DNA of 64,000 nt from Cricetomys ansorgei (lineage: Eukaryota > Chordata > Mammalia > Rodentia > Nesomyidae): positions 29,989,501-30,053,500 of the forward strand of contig JAMJFZ010000239.1 in the NCBI GenBank assembly GCA_026225945.1, written 5' to 3'. Below are positions 24,700-35,889 of this stretch, one piece after another. The notes under the pieces are model-generated. The model saw nothing but the letters and a program-made list of their open reading frames with translations. It did no database searches and was not told the origin of the DNA. Positions within the stretch are counted from its first letter, which is position 1, and each line of letters begins with the position of its first letter. The position numbers and the translations under genes were made by a program.

Positions 24700-25425
24700 A
24701 GACACTCCTAATTTAAAAAGACAAAAGAAATTCTAAGGTTGGAGGCATGGTCCATGAGAGAAGCAGCAGAGTTCACTATATCAGAGTTTAAAACTTCTCT
24801 ATGACAAAGGACTATTACCAAAATGCATCGGAAATTCTGAGAAATCAACAACAAGAAAACAAACAAGCCAATGAAATCATAAGCACAACATCTCACCAGG
24901 CACTTCACCAGAGAAATTATGTCGCTGCTAATTGAACATATGTAAGCATGTTCATATCCTGCACACCATCAAGGAAATAAAAGTCAGAATGAAATATTAC
25001 TACACACCTACCCAATCAGCCAAAATCTAGAGCATTGACTACCCTAAATGCTGTCTCACGAGTGGAGTTTCAGGAGCATCAGTCACATCGGTAATCTCTC
25101 CCAGACTCTCATCACGTGAGCTCACAACCACATATTGTTCCTTTCCTTTCCTTTTTCCTTTTTCCTTTTTCCTTTTTCCTTTTTCCTTTTTCCTTTTTCC
25201 TTTTTCCTTTTTCCTTTTTCCTTTTTCCTTTTTCCTTTCCTTTCCTTTTCTTTTCTTTTCTTATTTCCTTCTTTCCTTTCCTTCTCCTCCTCCTCCTCCT
25301 TTTCTTCCTTAGACAAGGTATAAATACGTCTATAATAATATCTGCAGATAGATATTATTACATTTTTTATTCAACATTGCCAAACTCAGAAGCATTCAAG
25401 ATGTCCTTCCGTAGTGTTTAACAGG
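24700..25425 (+). mobile_element. Old L1 ORF2 fragment split by a pyrimidine array
   Basis: Sense L1 ORF2 C-terminal region: AACTTCTCTATGACAAAGGA, AAATCAACAACAAGAAAAC, AAAGTCAGAATGAAATATTA; resumes after the array with TTATTCAACATTGCCAAACT and AGATGTCCTTCCG. Heavily decayed, no long frame. Confidence 0.75.
25140..25312. repeat. (CCTTTTT)n heptamer array and related C/T repeats
   Basis: About 12 nearly perfect CCTTTTT units (roughly 25150-25233), flanked by CCTTT units, then TTCTT and TCC runs. Phe/Leu/Ser-rich and Lys/Glu-rich frames across it are artefacts. Confidence 0.95.
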
Positions 25426-25744
25426 TATTTAGAAATTACAGTGACTAAAATGTACAACTCCTCACCTGAGTCTGCAATTGTAAACTAAAAGCATAATCAA
25501 AGCGTGGCATACTGTCTTTCTGTGCCTGTCTGCTTTTCTTCAGGTCAAAACCTGTTTAGGTCTTCACATAGACATGTTAACTGATGATATCTAATCTGTC
25601 CTTTCCCGCTTCTATCTGATTACAAACTAAAGAAGAAATATGTAAAACATGATAAGGAGAAAAAAAGAAAAGGGAAAAAAAACTCACAAGATTTTGACAG
25701 TAAACTAAAAAATACTAAAATACTGTAAAAATGATGATTTTTGT
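25426..25744. other. No recognised feature
   Basis: AT-rich DNA between an L1 ORF2 remnant and an L1 5'UTR-like block. Confidence 0.45.
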
Positions 25745-26870
25745 TGTTGTTAGAAAGAAAGCAATGAACGGGAGATACTGGCCTCTGATTGACTTTTCCT
25801 ATGCCTGGGAAGGAGAGTAGTGGTTAATAGCTTAAGTCTATTGTAGTTTCTCTCCAGTCCAACTGGCTCCGCACTGGCTGGTGCTGTGTGCTGGCTGAGG
25901 ACCAGGAGTTTAAGTCGTTTGTGGCTATTAGTAATGTTACATTTACTATAGGAGCTGCATTTACTATAGGAGCTTCTGTCTGTGGGAGCTATAGCTGATC
26001 CCAATGAGCTTTTAAGCCTCTGGGCTAGGCAGGTTCCAACTCCTTCAGGTTTTGACCCGTCTGCAACAAACTTCCAAAATAGGGGTGTGCGTGTCATGAG
26101 TTTGCTGCATTGTGGGTCCCATCCTTGCCAGGCAGATGTGAGGGAGTCAGGCGCTCTGCTGGTTGGCTTCCTTCTGTCCAGCCTGAAGTGGCAAGGAGAC
26201 TGTGAAATCGAGTGATCTACAGGACTCAGAATCTGATTCTACCCAGCCTGTTGGACAGCACAGGAGGCGGAGAAATCTGCAGGCCACCTGGTCAAATCAG
26301 GATTGGCAATAATGCACAGACCACAGAAGTCATTCTTCAGCAGGGAGTGGTGTCACTGATCACTGGTAATCGCTTCGCAGCCGGAGTCCCTCCAGGATCA
26401 GTTGAGGCAGGCATTGGAACCTTCCTCTGTGCACCATTGAATCCTACAGCCATATCCTGCCAGGATCCTGCATCTTGTTGTGGTTCCTGATTCCAATTCA
26501 GGAGTTGCTCACTCTAAAATAATAGGCCTTTCCTTAAGAGAGCCCCAAGTTTAGCTCTCAGAGAGACTGAGAGCCATGCAGCTGATTTTCTTTCACATTG
26601 TAGGCAGAGGGAGCAGGAGGCCTCATCAGCTTCTCAGCCCCAGGAGCCGGGTTCCAGCTGTGGGCTGTTCCTACTTTCTCTGAGAGTTCTTTGTGTTTCT
26701 CTGAGCTTTCTGGTTGATCAGTTACTTTTTGATTTCTTATGTTCCTCTGTCTCTGTCTCTGACTCTCTCTCTCTTTCTCTCTCTCTCTCCTTTTCTACTT
26801 TGTATCTTCTCATTCATAGAGTTCCATGTAGGAAACTTCTAGTCTACCATCTTGACTGGGAATCCAAAGA
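25745..26870 (-). mobile_element. Isolated L1 5'UTR-like block
   Basis: GC-richer than its surroundings, about 1.1 kb. On the minus strand it begins CCCAGTCAAGATGGTAGA, resembling the L1 start (CAAGATGG near the first bases), and continues through a purine-rich stretch (CT-rich on plus, 26740-26800) and several CpG-containing segments. No ORF1 follows at its low-coordinate end. Within it, ATTTACTATAGGAGCT is tandemly duplicated near 25940-25973. Identification rests mainly on the start motif and base composition; an LTR origin is the alternative. Confidence 0.5.
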
Positions 26871-27326
26871 TTTTACTAGCTTTGATGAAAGTAAAAATTT
26901 TGCTAGATTACCAGGGCTACACTGATCATGTAACTATCATTGCTTTCCAGATTCTAAAAAACTGTCCTTACTCCTTGTTTCGGGGTTCTCACTATCTTCT
27001 TAGACTGCAAAAAATTTCCAACAAATCTGAAAACATCAGTAGCCAAATCACTGCAGCTCATCTTAAGATGTATTTTCTTGTTATTACATTTATTTTTAGT
27101 AGATTTTCTTCAAGAAATTTTATTTGTGCACAGGAAGTGTCTCATATAGACAGATCTACAGAGCATTAATGCCATTGTCTTCAATAGTGATAGGTATGAA
27201 ACAATCTAAATGTCTATTATCCGAAGAAAGGATTCAGGTGTGGTGCATTCCAACAGTAGAATACAGAACAAAAATCCAAATCAATGAACCACAGGTCCAT
27301 ATGTCAAAATAGATAAAACTCAGAAA
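26871..27326 (+). mobile_element. Old L1 3' region fragment
   Basis: The last 170 bp (GGTATGAAACAATCTAAATG, TGTCTATTATCCGAAGA, GTGGTGCATTCCAACAGTAG, TAGATAAAACTCAGAAACA) match the distal ORF2 region of mammalian L1. The part before about 27150 is less clear. Confidence 0.6.
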
Positions 27327-27495
27327 CATTATACCTTTTTTTTTTTTGTTTGTTTGCTTTTTCTAGATGGGGATAGGGTATCCCTGGTGTCCTGGAACTC
27401 AGTCTGTAGACCAGGCTGGCCTCAGACTCAGAGATCTGCCTTCCTCCTGAGTACTGAGACTAAAGGGGTATGCCACCACTGCCTGGCATTATACC
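27327..27495 (-). mobile_element. B1 SINE with 9-bp target duplication
   Basis: Antisense B1: T-rich tail, CTGTAGACCAGGCTGGCCTC, CTGAGTACTGAGACTAAAG, GCCACCACTGCCTGGC. Flanked by CATTATACC at 27327-27335 and 27487-27495. It interrupted the old L1 fragment. Confidence 0.93.
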
Positions 27496-27506
27496 ATTTA
27501 TTTAAA

Positions 27507-27509
<3 letters not shown>

Positions 27510-27574
<65 letters not shown>

Positions 27575-27625
27575 AGAAGAAGAAGAAGAAGAAGAAGAAG
27601 AAGAAGAAGAAGAAGAAGAAGAAGA
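27510..27625. repeat. (AG)30 followed by (AAG)18
   Basis: About 61 bp of uninterrupted AG then about 54 bp of uninterrupted AAG, 115 bp of pure purine on the plus strand. Arg/Glu, Glu, Ser and Leu homopolymer frames over it are artefacts. Confidence 0.97.
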
Positions 27626-28349
27626 CAATGCTTCTACTTATACATACAGACATGTAAAATGGCTAAAGCATTCATGGTAATGATAAACTCCAAATCAGGA
27701 GGAGTTCCTATTCCTGAATCAATGTTACATAGCAAGGAGGCTGTGTGTGTATCCGATCCAGCACAGAAAGAAGGTATGTAGGGGAATGAACTCTGACTTG
27801 CATAATTATTAATTTTAAACTTTTTAAATGGTGTAAATGAAGTCAATGGTAAACTTTGACAAAACTTACAGGGTTGCTAATTAGAATTTATCATATTTCT
27901 TGTGCATGCCTGGAATACCTCATTACAATGGATTATCAATTCACTGAGACATCAATATCTAGTAATGAAGACAAGGACCATCTGGACACCTAAACTCACT
28001 GTCCTTGGTGTCTCACTAAGCTCCTTCACTGATATGTGGCTCAATTTCCTTTGAGTGAGGTGATAAGAGCACTCCCTAATAAGGTTGCTGTCTCAAGGAC
28101 AGGAAATGGAATGATACATGTAAAGCACTTAACACGGGACTTGATTGTCTGTGTCTGTGCAGCTTGTCTATTTGGTCTGGTTGCTTGGTCAATCTCTAAT
28201 GAATGCACTGCTGCAGATGTATTTACAGATGTGACTAACGTTTGTGATCAATAGAATTCAAGTAAAGCAAAGTACCTTCCATAATGTAACAAGCTGTGTC
28301 GAATCAATTTAAAGCCTAAGGACAGAATGCAATTTCCCAAAGAAGGAAT
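27626..28349. other. No recognised feature
   Basis: Unrecognised DNA with short chance frames. Confidence 0.5.
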
Positions 28350-28440
28350 TATGGGGATGGAGAGATGACTCAGTTGGTAAAGCACCAGTCTGGCATGCTT
28401 AAGGATCCAAATTCAATCATCAGTTCCACAAAATTCCAAA
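28350..28440 (+). mobile_element. B2/B3-type SINE head fragment
   Basis: GGATGGAGAGATGACTCAGT, TGGTAAAGCACC and GATCCAAATTCAATC match the tRNA-like half; it stops where the solo LTR target site begins. Confidence 0.8.
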
Positions 28441-28446
28441 GTTGTC

Positions 28447-28787
28447 TGTTGTAGATGTTTCTTTTTAGTTGTGTTTTAAGTAATTGTTTTGTGCACTGTT
28501 GGATGGAAGGGCTTCCCAGGTCGTGGTGTTTTGTATTGTCTGCAGGCATTGGATTTCTGTGAGGGATGTTTGATTGCTCATGATCTGCATGTGGTATCAG
28601 TAGAACACCTGAGGAGTTCTGAATCAATAAAAACACCTGAGCTCAGATGCTTGCATGGCACTGGCCGGGATGGTGGTTCCCTGCTGAGGAGGAGATTCCC
28701 AGACCTGCTGAGGTCTGGCAGGGCTTACAACCATGAAAATGCCTCCGTTTCTTCCTTGAGGAGTCACACAGTAGGTGTGCAGCTACA
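28447..28787 (+). mobile_element. Solo LTR, class II ERV-like, copy 3 of 4
   Basis: Begins TGTTGTAG, ends GCAGCTACA. Exact hexamer GTTGTC on both sides (28441-28446 and 28788-28793) is a 6-bp target duplication. Carries GTGCACTGTTGG, GCAGGCATTGGATTTCTG, AATAAAAACACCTGAG and a short direct duplication around CTGAGGAGGAG/CTGAGGTC. No viral internal sequence adjoins it. Confidence 0.92.
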
Positions 28788-28793
28788 GTTGTC

Positions 28794-28904
28794 CATTAAT
28801 CTTGCCTGAGTTTTTGCCTGCTGGATTTACACTACAGATTTCAGCTCTCGCTGCCCCTGCAGTTAACAGACAACTACTTGTTTTCTCTCTCATAAATGCA
28901 TGAA

Positions 28905-28950
<46 letters not shown>

Positions 28951-29224
28951 AGTTTGTGTGCTTGCAAGTATGTGTCTGTTCAGACACATACAAATATTCC
29001 AGTGGTTCTACCTCACTGCAAAACCTTGGCTAATAAGTAGCTTTCAATGACAGATGTCCTGTTCTTTTTTGGGCCCCTACCAGCCCAGCATGATAGATAA
29101 TGTGACTCTATGTAAGTGCTCTGATGATAGTCAATCTTTATGCTTTTGCATTGCACTGTTGGCTGTGCCCTAACTTTGTTATATTTATAAAGTGGTCACA
29201 CTGAAAACATAGATGTGCAAATAA
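28794..29224. other. (GT)n microsatellite in unrecognised DNA
   Basis: Contains an uninterrupted GT run at 28911-28945; the remainder is apparently unique. Confidence 0.7.
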
Positions 29225-29430
29225 TATATGCACCTAGCAGGTTTTATTTGTGTATTTAGGAATACACACAACAACACACACACAGGTATAAGCAAAAACA
29301 ATCAAAGAAAAAGAGTCAATGAATTTAAAAAAGAGTAGGAAAAAGCTACATGGGAGGGTTCAGAAGAAAGAAAGGCTAGAAGGAAATTATGAAATGATAT
29401 GAGATTAAAATTAAAGGAAAAAAGTTTAAA
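29225..29430 (+). mobile_element. L1 3' end fragment
   Basis: TGTGTATTTAGGAATACACA, AAAAAGAGTCAATGAATTT, CTACATGGGAGGGTTCAGA and an A-rich end match the sense rodent L1 3'UTR terminus, as at 16030-16200. Confidence 0.7.
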
Positions 29431-29834
29431 AATCCCTGTGCCTTGAAATCAAATATTCTACATGACATGTTTTTTTCCTATATAGAGAACTTTAAAGTTT
29501 ATTTTGGGCTATTTTAGTTAAGCTAAAGTAAGAATCAGACCCTGTAGAAACAAAATTACTGCGTCAGCCACATGAAATGTGGTTTATACAAAACCACTGA
29601 CGTAAAGCTATACCATTTGGCCACTAGAGGGCATGCAACATCTTCTACAACTGTCTAGGAACTTAGCTATAGTTGAAACTGACAAATAAAAAAAAAAAAA
29701 ATGAATTCCCCATCTATGATTCAGTAACTATAATTGAAGTTTAGATATTCTAGATTAATTTAAACAGAGTGTATAGTTTTAAACTAAGTTTTCAAAAACT
29801 TTTCAATGTTCGCATATCATTGCTCAACACCAGA
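29431..29834. other. No recognised feature
   Basis: AT-rich DNA with poly-A at 29688-29701. Confidence 0.5.
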
Positions 29835-30025
29835 CATTTTTTTTTATATGTGTGTGGTGGGTGGTTATGTCTCTGTGCATATGTGCATGCACATGTGTGT
29901 GGGTGTAGGTATGTGTGTGCACATGGCTGTAGAGGCCTGTGGCTGATTTGAGACACATTCCTATTTGTTATCCACCCTATTTGTCAAGGCAGGGTTTCTA
30001 TCTGAAACCTGAGCTCAGCTTTCAG
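29835..30025 (-). mobile_element. TG-rich rodent SINE-type remnant (B3/RSINE1-like)
   Basis: A TG/TGCA-rich head (29850-29928), GAGGCCTGTGGCTGATTTGA and GTCAAGGCAGGGTTTCTATC follow the order of a common rodent composite repeat also seen at 33240-33535. Confidence 0.5.
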
Positions 30026-30640
30026 TGGAGAGAGAAAGATCTGATGCTAGCCCAGTAAGAGTTATCCTCTCTGGAAGAGTGTAAGAAAAGGGTCTTTTCT
30101 GGCCTAAGAAGGCTTCATAAGCCAGGAGAGATGGCAGCAGGGAAGATTTTGAGATGAGAACAGCTAATAATACCAGAGTTTCTACAGAGAAGCTCAGATA
30201 ATGAAGCATATGCAGGTCTGTGAGACTATGCACTATGATGAGACTTCTTCAGATTAGTCAAGTTCATAAAGTGATGCATAAGCTGATCCTCCTTACAGGC
30301 TGCTGTGCAAGAACTGCTTCAACAGACAACTGTAACACTGATCAATAGAATGGATGCTAAAGGACGTGTGAGTTAGAGTTCATTCGTATGAACAGGTGAT
30401 TAACTCAGCTTTAGAGTAGGGAGGGACTGCTCTTAGAAATACCATAACACTTACATTAGGTAAGTGGATAGAAGACATGCGTGTTACAGGAGGGAAGTAC
30501 TCTGTCTCTGGCAAGTGGGAATGAAATCCCACACTGCGATTCATAGGGTGGTGAGCAATCTAGTGATTTGGGTCTTACAGCTCCATGTATTGTCCTTTGT
30601 TGTGGGGCTGCCCCACCATAAATCTTTGACCTTGCTCTTT
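30026..30640. other. No recognised feature
   Basis: Unrecognised DNA, only short chance frames. Confidence 0.5.
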
Positions 30641-30812
30641 TTCTTTTTTCTTTATTTATTTTGAGACAGAGTCTAACTATGTAAGGCTTCCTGAGCTGGA
30701 AAGAGCCATGTCATCTACACAGCACCTGATCAAAGCTGGCCTACAACTCAGAGATTCACTTGCCTCTGTCTCCAAGGTGCTGGGAGTCATATCCAGAGCC
30801 TGGTCCACTCCT
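30641..30812 (-). mobile_element. B1 SINE, diverged, with internal insertion
   Basis: Antisense B1: T-rich start, TTTTGAGACAGAGTCTAACT, GCTGGCCTACAACTCAGAGA, TTGCCTCTGTCTCCAAGGTG. About 35 bp of extra sequence separates the two halves. Confidence 0.8.
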
Positions 30813-31694
30813 GATTTGATAATTGAGATAATAAGCTTTTGGATTTTTAAGTGATGTCATTTAGAAGAACTGTCTAACACTGAATTGATGATATAGTTAA
30901 CCTTCCTTGCGGGAAGGTTCAAATGGAATAGCCTAGTTTTCATGTGACACTGATTAAATGTTTGGAGCCCTGAGGTAAACTGTGGTCAGCAGAATGACGT
31001 CACCATACAAAGAATGTCCAGAGTCACACCCACAGGATCTATGAATACATTACTTATGTAGTGGATGGACATAAAAGTAACAGATGTAATGAAGGTTAAA
31101 TTAATATTAAAATAAAGATTATCCTAATTATCTAAAATGATCCAATAATCTTCATACAGAAGTCATTCAAATGCTGAAGAGAGAGGCAGAAGAGTCAGTG
31201 TCAAGGTAAGGAGATGTGGGGATTATTGAACTTGCCATGGGCTGGGTTTGAATATGGCAAATGTCCTCTAGCCAAGCTATGTGTCAAGCCTCACAAAGGC
31301 GTAAAAGACAAGAAAGTGGGTTCCTTAGAGCACACAGACAGTGATGCTTGCTTGACCACATTTTAATTTTGCCTACTGAGATCATTTTAGACTCAATATT
31401 TTCAGAATCATGAGACAAAAACTTTGTATTGTCTTCAGCTACCAAATTAATGGCAGTTTGCTATAGCAGCAATAGAAATGTAATAGATATGTTTAGGATG
31501 TAGCTTTCTTTATTATTTATTTTTTTATTTATTATCCTGTGATAATTATATCACCTTTGCAAAGGAAAATAATATTATTTTCTCCGTATCAGAGGCATTT
31601 AGAAAATTTCCCAATGCTCCATGACTATTAAGTAGAAAATAAGAACTCAAAAGTCAGGACTTCTGAACACATGACATATGCTATCTGCCCTACA
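30813..31694. other. No recognised feature
   Basis: Unrecognised AT-rich DNA. Confidence 0.5.
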
Positions 31695-32005
31695 CCAGTG
31701 TTGTATTGCGGCCATGAAGTTTTGAAAGAATTAACTTACAAACAGAAAAGGCTTACTCAGTTCACAGTTAAGGAGGGTCTGTGCTCACATATGACAGCCC
31801 TGTTTGCTATAAGTTCCTAGTAAGGATGCTCCAGGGCAAAGGTGTAGAAGGGGTGTGGGGTAAAAACACTCTCGTCATGAGCCAGGAAGAGAGAAATTCA
31901 AGCTAGTGTCTCCAGTACCTTTCAAAGTCACACGCCAATGATGTAAGGAGCTAACACTAAGCTCCTGTGGGGATTTTGGCCATTCAGTGTCCAAACCATA
32001 TGAGA
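31695..32005 (-). mobile_element. Possible MaLR (MST/THE1-type) remnant
   Basis: Plus-strand order AGAAAAGGCTTACTCAGTTC, AGCCAGGAAGAGAGAAATTC, GTCACACGCCAATGATGTAA and CAGTGTCCAAACCATATGAG resembles antisense MaLR sequence. Diverged; family tentative. Confidence 0.4.
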
Positions 32006-32844
32006 TAATGACTTTAATCTGAGAGAATAGTGGCAAAAATAAGAGGACTTTGACCTAGGCATAATTTTATATCTGCTCACATTCATCTCTGATTATATTT
32101 TTCTAGGAACTGACTTCATGAAGACTCCTAGACAATTCCGTGACCTAATTTCAATAAATTCAAATCCTAGAAGGAAAGAATTAAGTCCACCTTGACGTAT
32201 GCACTGCTGCACAAGATGTATCACAAAGACACACAGACACAAGCAATACAGAAAGAAATTTAAATGAAAGACAGTAAACTTATTAGTATTCAAAGAGAGA
32301 TATGTGTAGAGTTTACATTTAAAATGAGTAAAATCTAGTTCTACTCATTTCCGTATTGATTCATATATCAATCTGCACTGACACACTGAAAACACTCTGG
32401 TGTTGCATCCAGTTAAATGCATGCCACCCAACCACAGCACTGGAGTTTGGACCTGCAGAGCACTCAGGAAAAGCCAGGTATGTGTGTACAGGACACAGGG
32501 AACACCCCTGGACCTAGCCTCTTTGAGGGTGGCATCATTTCTTTATATTAGGAAACAATTATAATTTATCTAATCAAGTTTAGAGATCACCAGATCCAGA
32601 ATATGCAAGTTAAGGCCAGAATTTAAGTAAAGATTAAATGGCAATTTCCCATGGACATGATTGAAGAGTTTGCTGCTGTGAAGGAGAGATAGTAGTAAAA
32701 AGATAATCCGGTAACTTGATGACAATTTCTTCACTGACAAGTTAGTAGGAAAGCTCCTTTACTCAGCTATTTTTGTAGCTAGATTTAAGATGCTGGTTCA
32801 GCAAGACATTTTATATTATTGTATTTTGGCATCACTAAGAGTTG
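32006..32844. other. No recognised feature
   Basis: Unrecognised DNA. A SINE-like phrase near 32430-32480 (CACAGCACTGGAGTTTGG) is too short to assign. Confidence 0.45.
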
Positions 32845-33045
32845 AAACTAGGGCCTCATGCATGCCGGACAAGTACTCACCATGGAGTTATATCCCAGGA
32901 CTTTTTTACTTCTTATTTTGAGACAAGGTCTCACTAAGTTACTGGGCCACCCTTAAACTCACTATGAAGTCCAGAAATTCATCTTCCCCAAACTCTCAAA
33001 TAGCTGTAATTATAGCCCTGTGCCAAGAGGCTGGCTGGAGATATA
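32845..33045 (-). mobile_element. B4-type SINE (ID plus B1 fusion)
   Basis: Antisense order is diagnostic: the ID part first (GGGCCTCATGCATGCCGGAC, AAGTACTCACCATGGAGTTA), then the B1-like part (TTTGAGACAAGGTCTCACTA, ATAGCTGTAATTATAGCCCT). Confidence 0.85.
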
Positions 33046-33239
33046 TTTTTAAAAGAGGTTTTAAAATTTTGTCCTAATTCTCTCAATGTCTTCCTTCAAT
33101 CTTTTCACAAATATATAAGTTGGCTGGAGAGTTGTTTAGTTTTCTGCATATTCTATGGAGATTTATGTGTCAGAAATCCATAGATTCCAAGTTTATTTTC
33201 TAGAACAACTTTTCCAGGAATATCCGGCAAAGATCATCC

Positions 33240-33535
33240 CACAAGAATAGTGTGAGTGTGTATGTGCATGCATGCATGCATGCGTGTTCACATTTGTGGG
33301 CACAGCTGGAGGCCATAGGTTGAGAAGGAGTCACTCACTGGGCCTAGATCTTGCCATTTCAACTAGACTAGTGGACTAGCAAGCCCCAGGATCTACCTAT
33401 CTCATCCCCAGCACTAGAGTGCTAGGTGCTTGATGCTATGTCTAGATTTTAAATGCGTGCTGGGAATTTAAACTCAGCCACCATACTTTCCTAGCGAGTA
33501 CTTTACCCATTGGGCCATTTCCTCAGCCCCTCACC
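33240..33535 (-). mobile_element. Composite rodent SINE-type repeat (B3/RSINE1-like)
   Basis: TG/GCAT-rich head with (GCAT)n at 33266-33282, then AGGCCATAGGTTGAGAAGGA, ACTAGCAAGCCCCAGGATCT, and the tail CATTGGGCCATTTCCTCAGC, matching the usual GAGCCATCTCCCCAGCCC end of such repeats. Confidence 0.65.
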
Positions 33536-33984
33536 TCTTTGAGTCTCTCTAGTCACAGCTCCAGGTGAAAAGGAGATTGAATCTGATCACTTACCTGCAG
33601 CATCTGCAGGTCCTTTACACGTGGTAATGCTATAACCGCAAACCCTTAATTACCCATCTTTTATGATTCTATCCATTTGGAGAATATATATGCTTTATTT
33701 CCTAACTGTATTTCCTAACTTACACTGGTGTTTAGTGTTCTTCCTTAGGAAAAAAAGAAAAATATTCTAAAATGTTAAGAGAGAACATGTATTAACTAAG
33801 AGAAACATTGTTGAAGTTTGCTGGAAGAGGGGATGGGTGACAGACAAATGGGCTCCTCCATTCTTGGACTGTGGCGTCAGCACCAGCTACCCTCCAGAAT
33901 CCGTCAGTGGTTCTTGTTTATTCTCTTCAAGGAAGTTATCACGATGGCTTTAGGTAGTTCTTTAAAATGTCTCCGTGAGCTGGG
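33536..33984. other. No recognised feature
   Basis: Unrecognised DNA. The 102-codon frame beginning at 33818 runs into the following SINE and is not credible as a gene. Confidence 0.5.
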
Positions 33985-34105
33985 TGATCTCATACTCTGG
34001 AGGCAGCGGCAGGTACTTTCCAGTAGTTTGAGGCCAGTCTACCACATACCATGCCCTCTAGACCAGCTAATCCCACATAGTGAGAGCCTGTATATATGTA
34101 AAAAG
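33985..34105 (+). mobile_element. Diverged B1/B4-type SINE
   Basis: TGGAGGCAGCGGCAGGTACT, AGTTTGAGGCCAGTCTACCA and CACATAGTGAGAGCCTGTA follow B1 order in sense orientation. Confidence 0.65.
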
Positions 34106-34464
34106 TCTGCACGGTGGATAGTATGAGAAAAAAGTCAGAACAGTCTATGCCATATTCTGAAGAATTGACATAAAAAGACAACATGATTAGGCTCAGGTGT
34201 CATTTCTACCAGGGTATGCAGAAAACAGAACTATGTGACATAAAAACAACAACAAAAAAGAGTTCATTAAAACCTCTTTCTTATCGTCATTTCTCTTTGT
34301 GTCGTTTTCCTGGTAAAACCTTTGCAAGATAATCTAGTATAAAGAAACATAAAACCGTTTGACTTTTGAACATTTAATTATGAATACTATGATCACTATT
34401 AGTGTGTGGAGGACACTCACGCGACAGCACCTCTGTGGATGACAGGATACGATTGTTGGAGTTC

Positions 34465-34581
34465 ATTCTCAGCTTGCATCGTTTTGAGTCATACACAGTC
34501 TCCCTTGCTGCTGTTGCATGGCATACTCCGGGCTAGCTGACCTGTGAGCTTCTGGACAGGTCTCCTGCCCCCTCCTCTGCC

Positions 34582-34614
<33 letters not shown>

Positions 34615-34765
34615 CACACACACACACGCACATACACACCCTCCTGCAGAAGTGCCAGGATTGCAGTTGCAACCACTGCGTTCTTGACAGGGATCAAACT
34701 CAGGTGTCAGGCTTGTACAGTAAGTAAGCACTTTTACTTGCTGAGCCATCTCCCTGACTATTTTA
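34465..34765 (-). mobile_element. B3-type SINE split by a (CA)n tract
   Basis: Plus strand ends TTTACTTGCTGAGCCATCTC, the complement of the tRNA-derived head; GATCAAACTCAGGTGTCAG is the box B region. A (CA)n tract with CGCA interruptions (34580-34640) and CTCCTGCCCCCTCC follow; the distal part has CCGGGCTAGCTGACC. Confidence 0.8.
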
Positions 34766-35298
34766 CATTTAAATAAGTTTTCTTTCATATGATTTTTAAA
34801 ACCCATCGGTATACATCAGATAAACATTTAAACTAAACGCCTACAAGTCAGTTGTGCTTTTCCCATTGCTCTTGGTTTAAGACAATTATCGACTTAAGGT
34901 TCCAATGTTGCTAGGCCATTTAACGGGAACAATTTAGTGAGCATATCAATTAGATTAAAATGATTTAAATTAAAATCTAGAAATAAAAATTCTCAGTGGA
35001 GAAACACAGTACCTGCCGTTAGTAGTAGATGAGAATTTACAGGAAAAATCCTGTCAAATTTAGACTGATAACAGCAGAAACCGGCTAAAATAAAACACTG
35101 GGAGAAAAGGCCCCAAAATGGACAGCAGTGTAGATACCCACTGCAGCTAAATGTAAATGCAACTAAGAATTTCAGGAGAGCAATAGAGAGGGAACAGGAT
35201 AAGTGTTTGAAGGAATGGTGTGCAAACTAGTCTCCAATCTAGAATCCATAAAAGGAGCCCCAGAAATGGTGACCCCAGTTCAACTTAAGTTTTTCTTA
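34766..35298. other. No recognised feature
   Basis: Unrecognised AT-rich DNA. Confidence 0.5.
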
Positions 35299-35505
35299 CT
35301 ATAATAACTCTATTATCACAGTTTTGGGGTTTTTTTGTTTTTTGGTTTTTTTTCAAGACAGGGTTTCTCTATAGGTACTCTGGCTGTCCTGAAACTCACT
35401 CAGTAGACCAGGCTGGCCTTGAACTCACAGAGATCCACCTGTCTCTGCCTCCCAAGTGCTGGGATTAAAGGCGTGTGCCACCACCACCCAGCCTATAATA
35501 ACTCT
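35299..35505 (-). mobile_element. B1 SINE with 13-bp target duplication
   Basis: The best preserved B1 here: TTCAAGACAGGGTTTCTCTA, GTAGACCAGGCTGGCCTTGA, CTCCCAAGTGCTGGGATTAA, GGCGTGTGCCACCACC. CTATAATAACTCT flanks it at 35299-35311 and 35493-35505. On the minus strand the A-rich tail ends in 15-20 non-A bases before the duplication. Confidence 0.97.
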
Positions 35506-35889
35506 TTTAAATAATCATTAACTTGTCAGAAAAAGCAAAATCCTATAATATTTTTAAAATGTATACTATGTAGAAATAACATTAAAAACATCTCGCAGAT
35601 GGGAACAGGAATGAAAACAGCTGTTGCGATTTTAAGAGTCTGTATGAAGTAGTAACATAAGCAAGGCACAATGTAAACTTTGAACAGACACACCACAAAT
35701 GTAGAAACAAACACTGTTTTGGGGAATGTTTACTATTATTAAAATGACTGTTTACTGCTAAGGTAGCAATAAGTAAAACAGAATGATTAAAATGTGCATT
35801 TAATTTGATAGAAAATCAGCCCCAAATGTTCATGGTTGGAGAAGACACAGGCCCTACCTACTATTGTCATTTTGCTAAATGTCATGCTG
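35506..35889. other. No recognised feature
   Basis: Unrecognised AT-rich DNA. Confidence 0.5.

Noticed and set aside
25116..25421. Phe/Leu/Ser-rich 101-codon frame and Lys/Glu-rich antisense frames
   Set aside because: Products of the CCTTTTT array; no non-repetitive coding part.
25750..26490. Consecutive frames of 115, 77 and 92 codons in GC-richer DNA
   Set aside because: They lie in the L1 5'UTR-like block, use both strands, overlap, and lack any known domain.
27354..27680. Arg/Glu and poly-Glu 108-codon frame
   Set aside because: It reads from an antisense B1 into the GA/GAA microsatellite.
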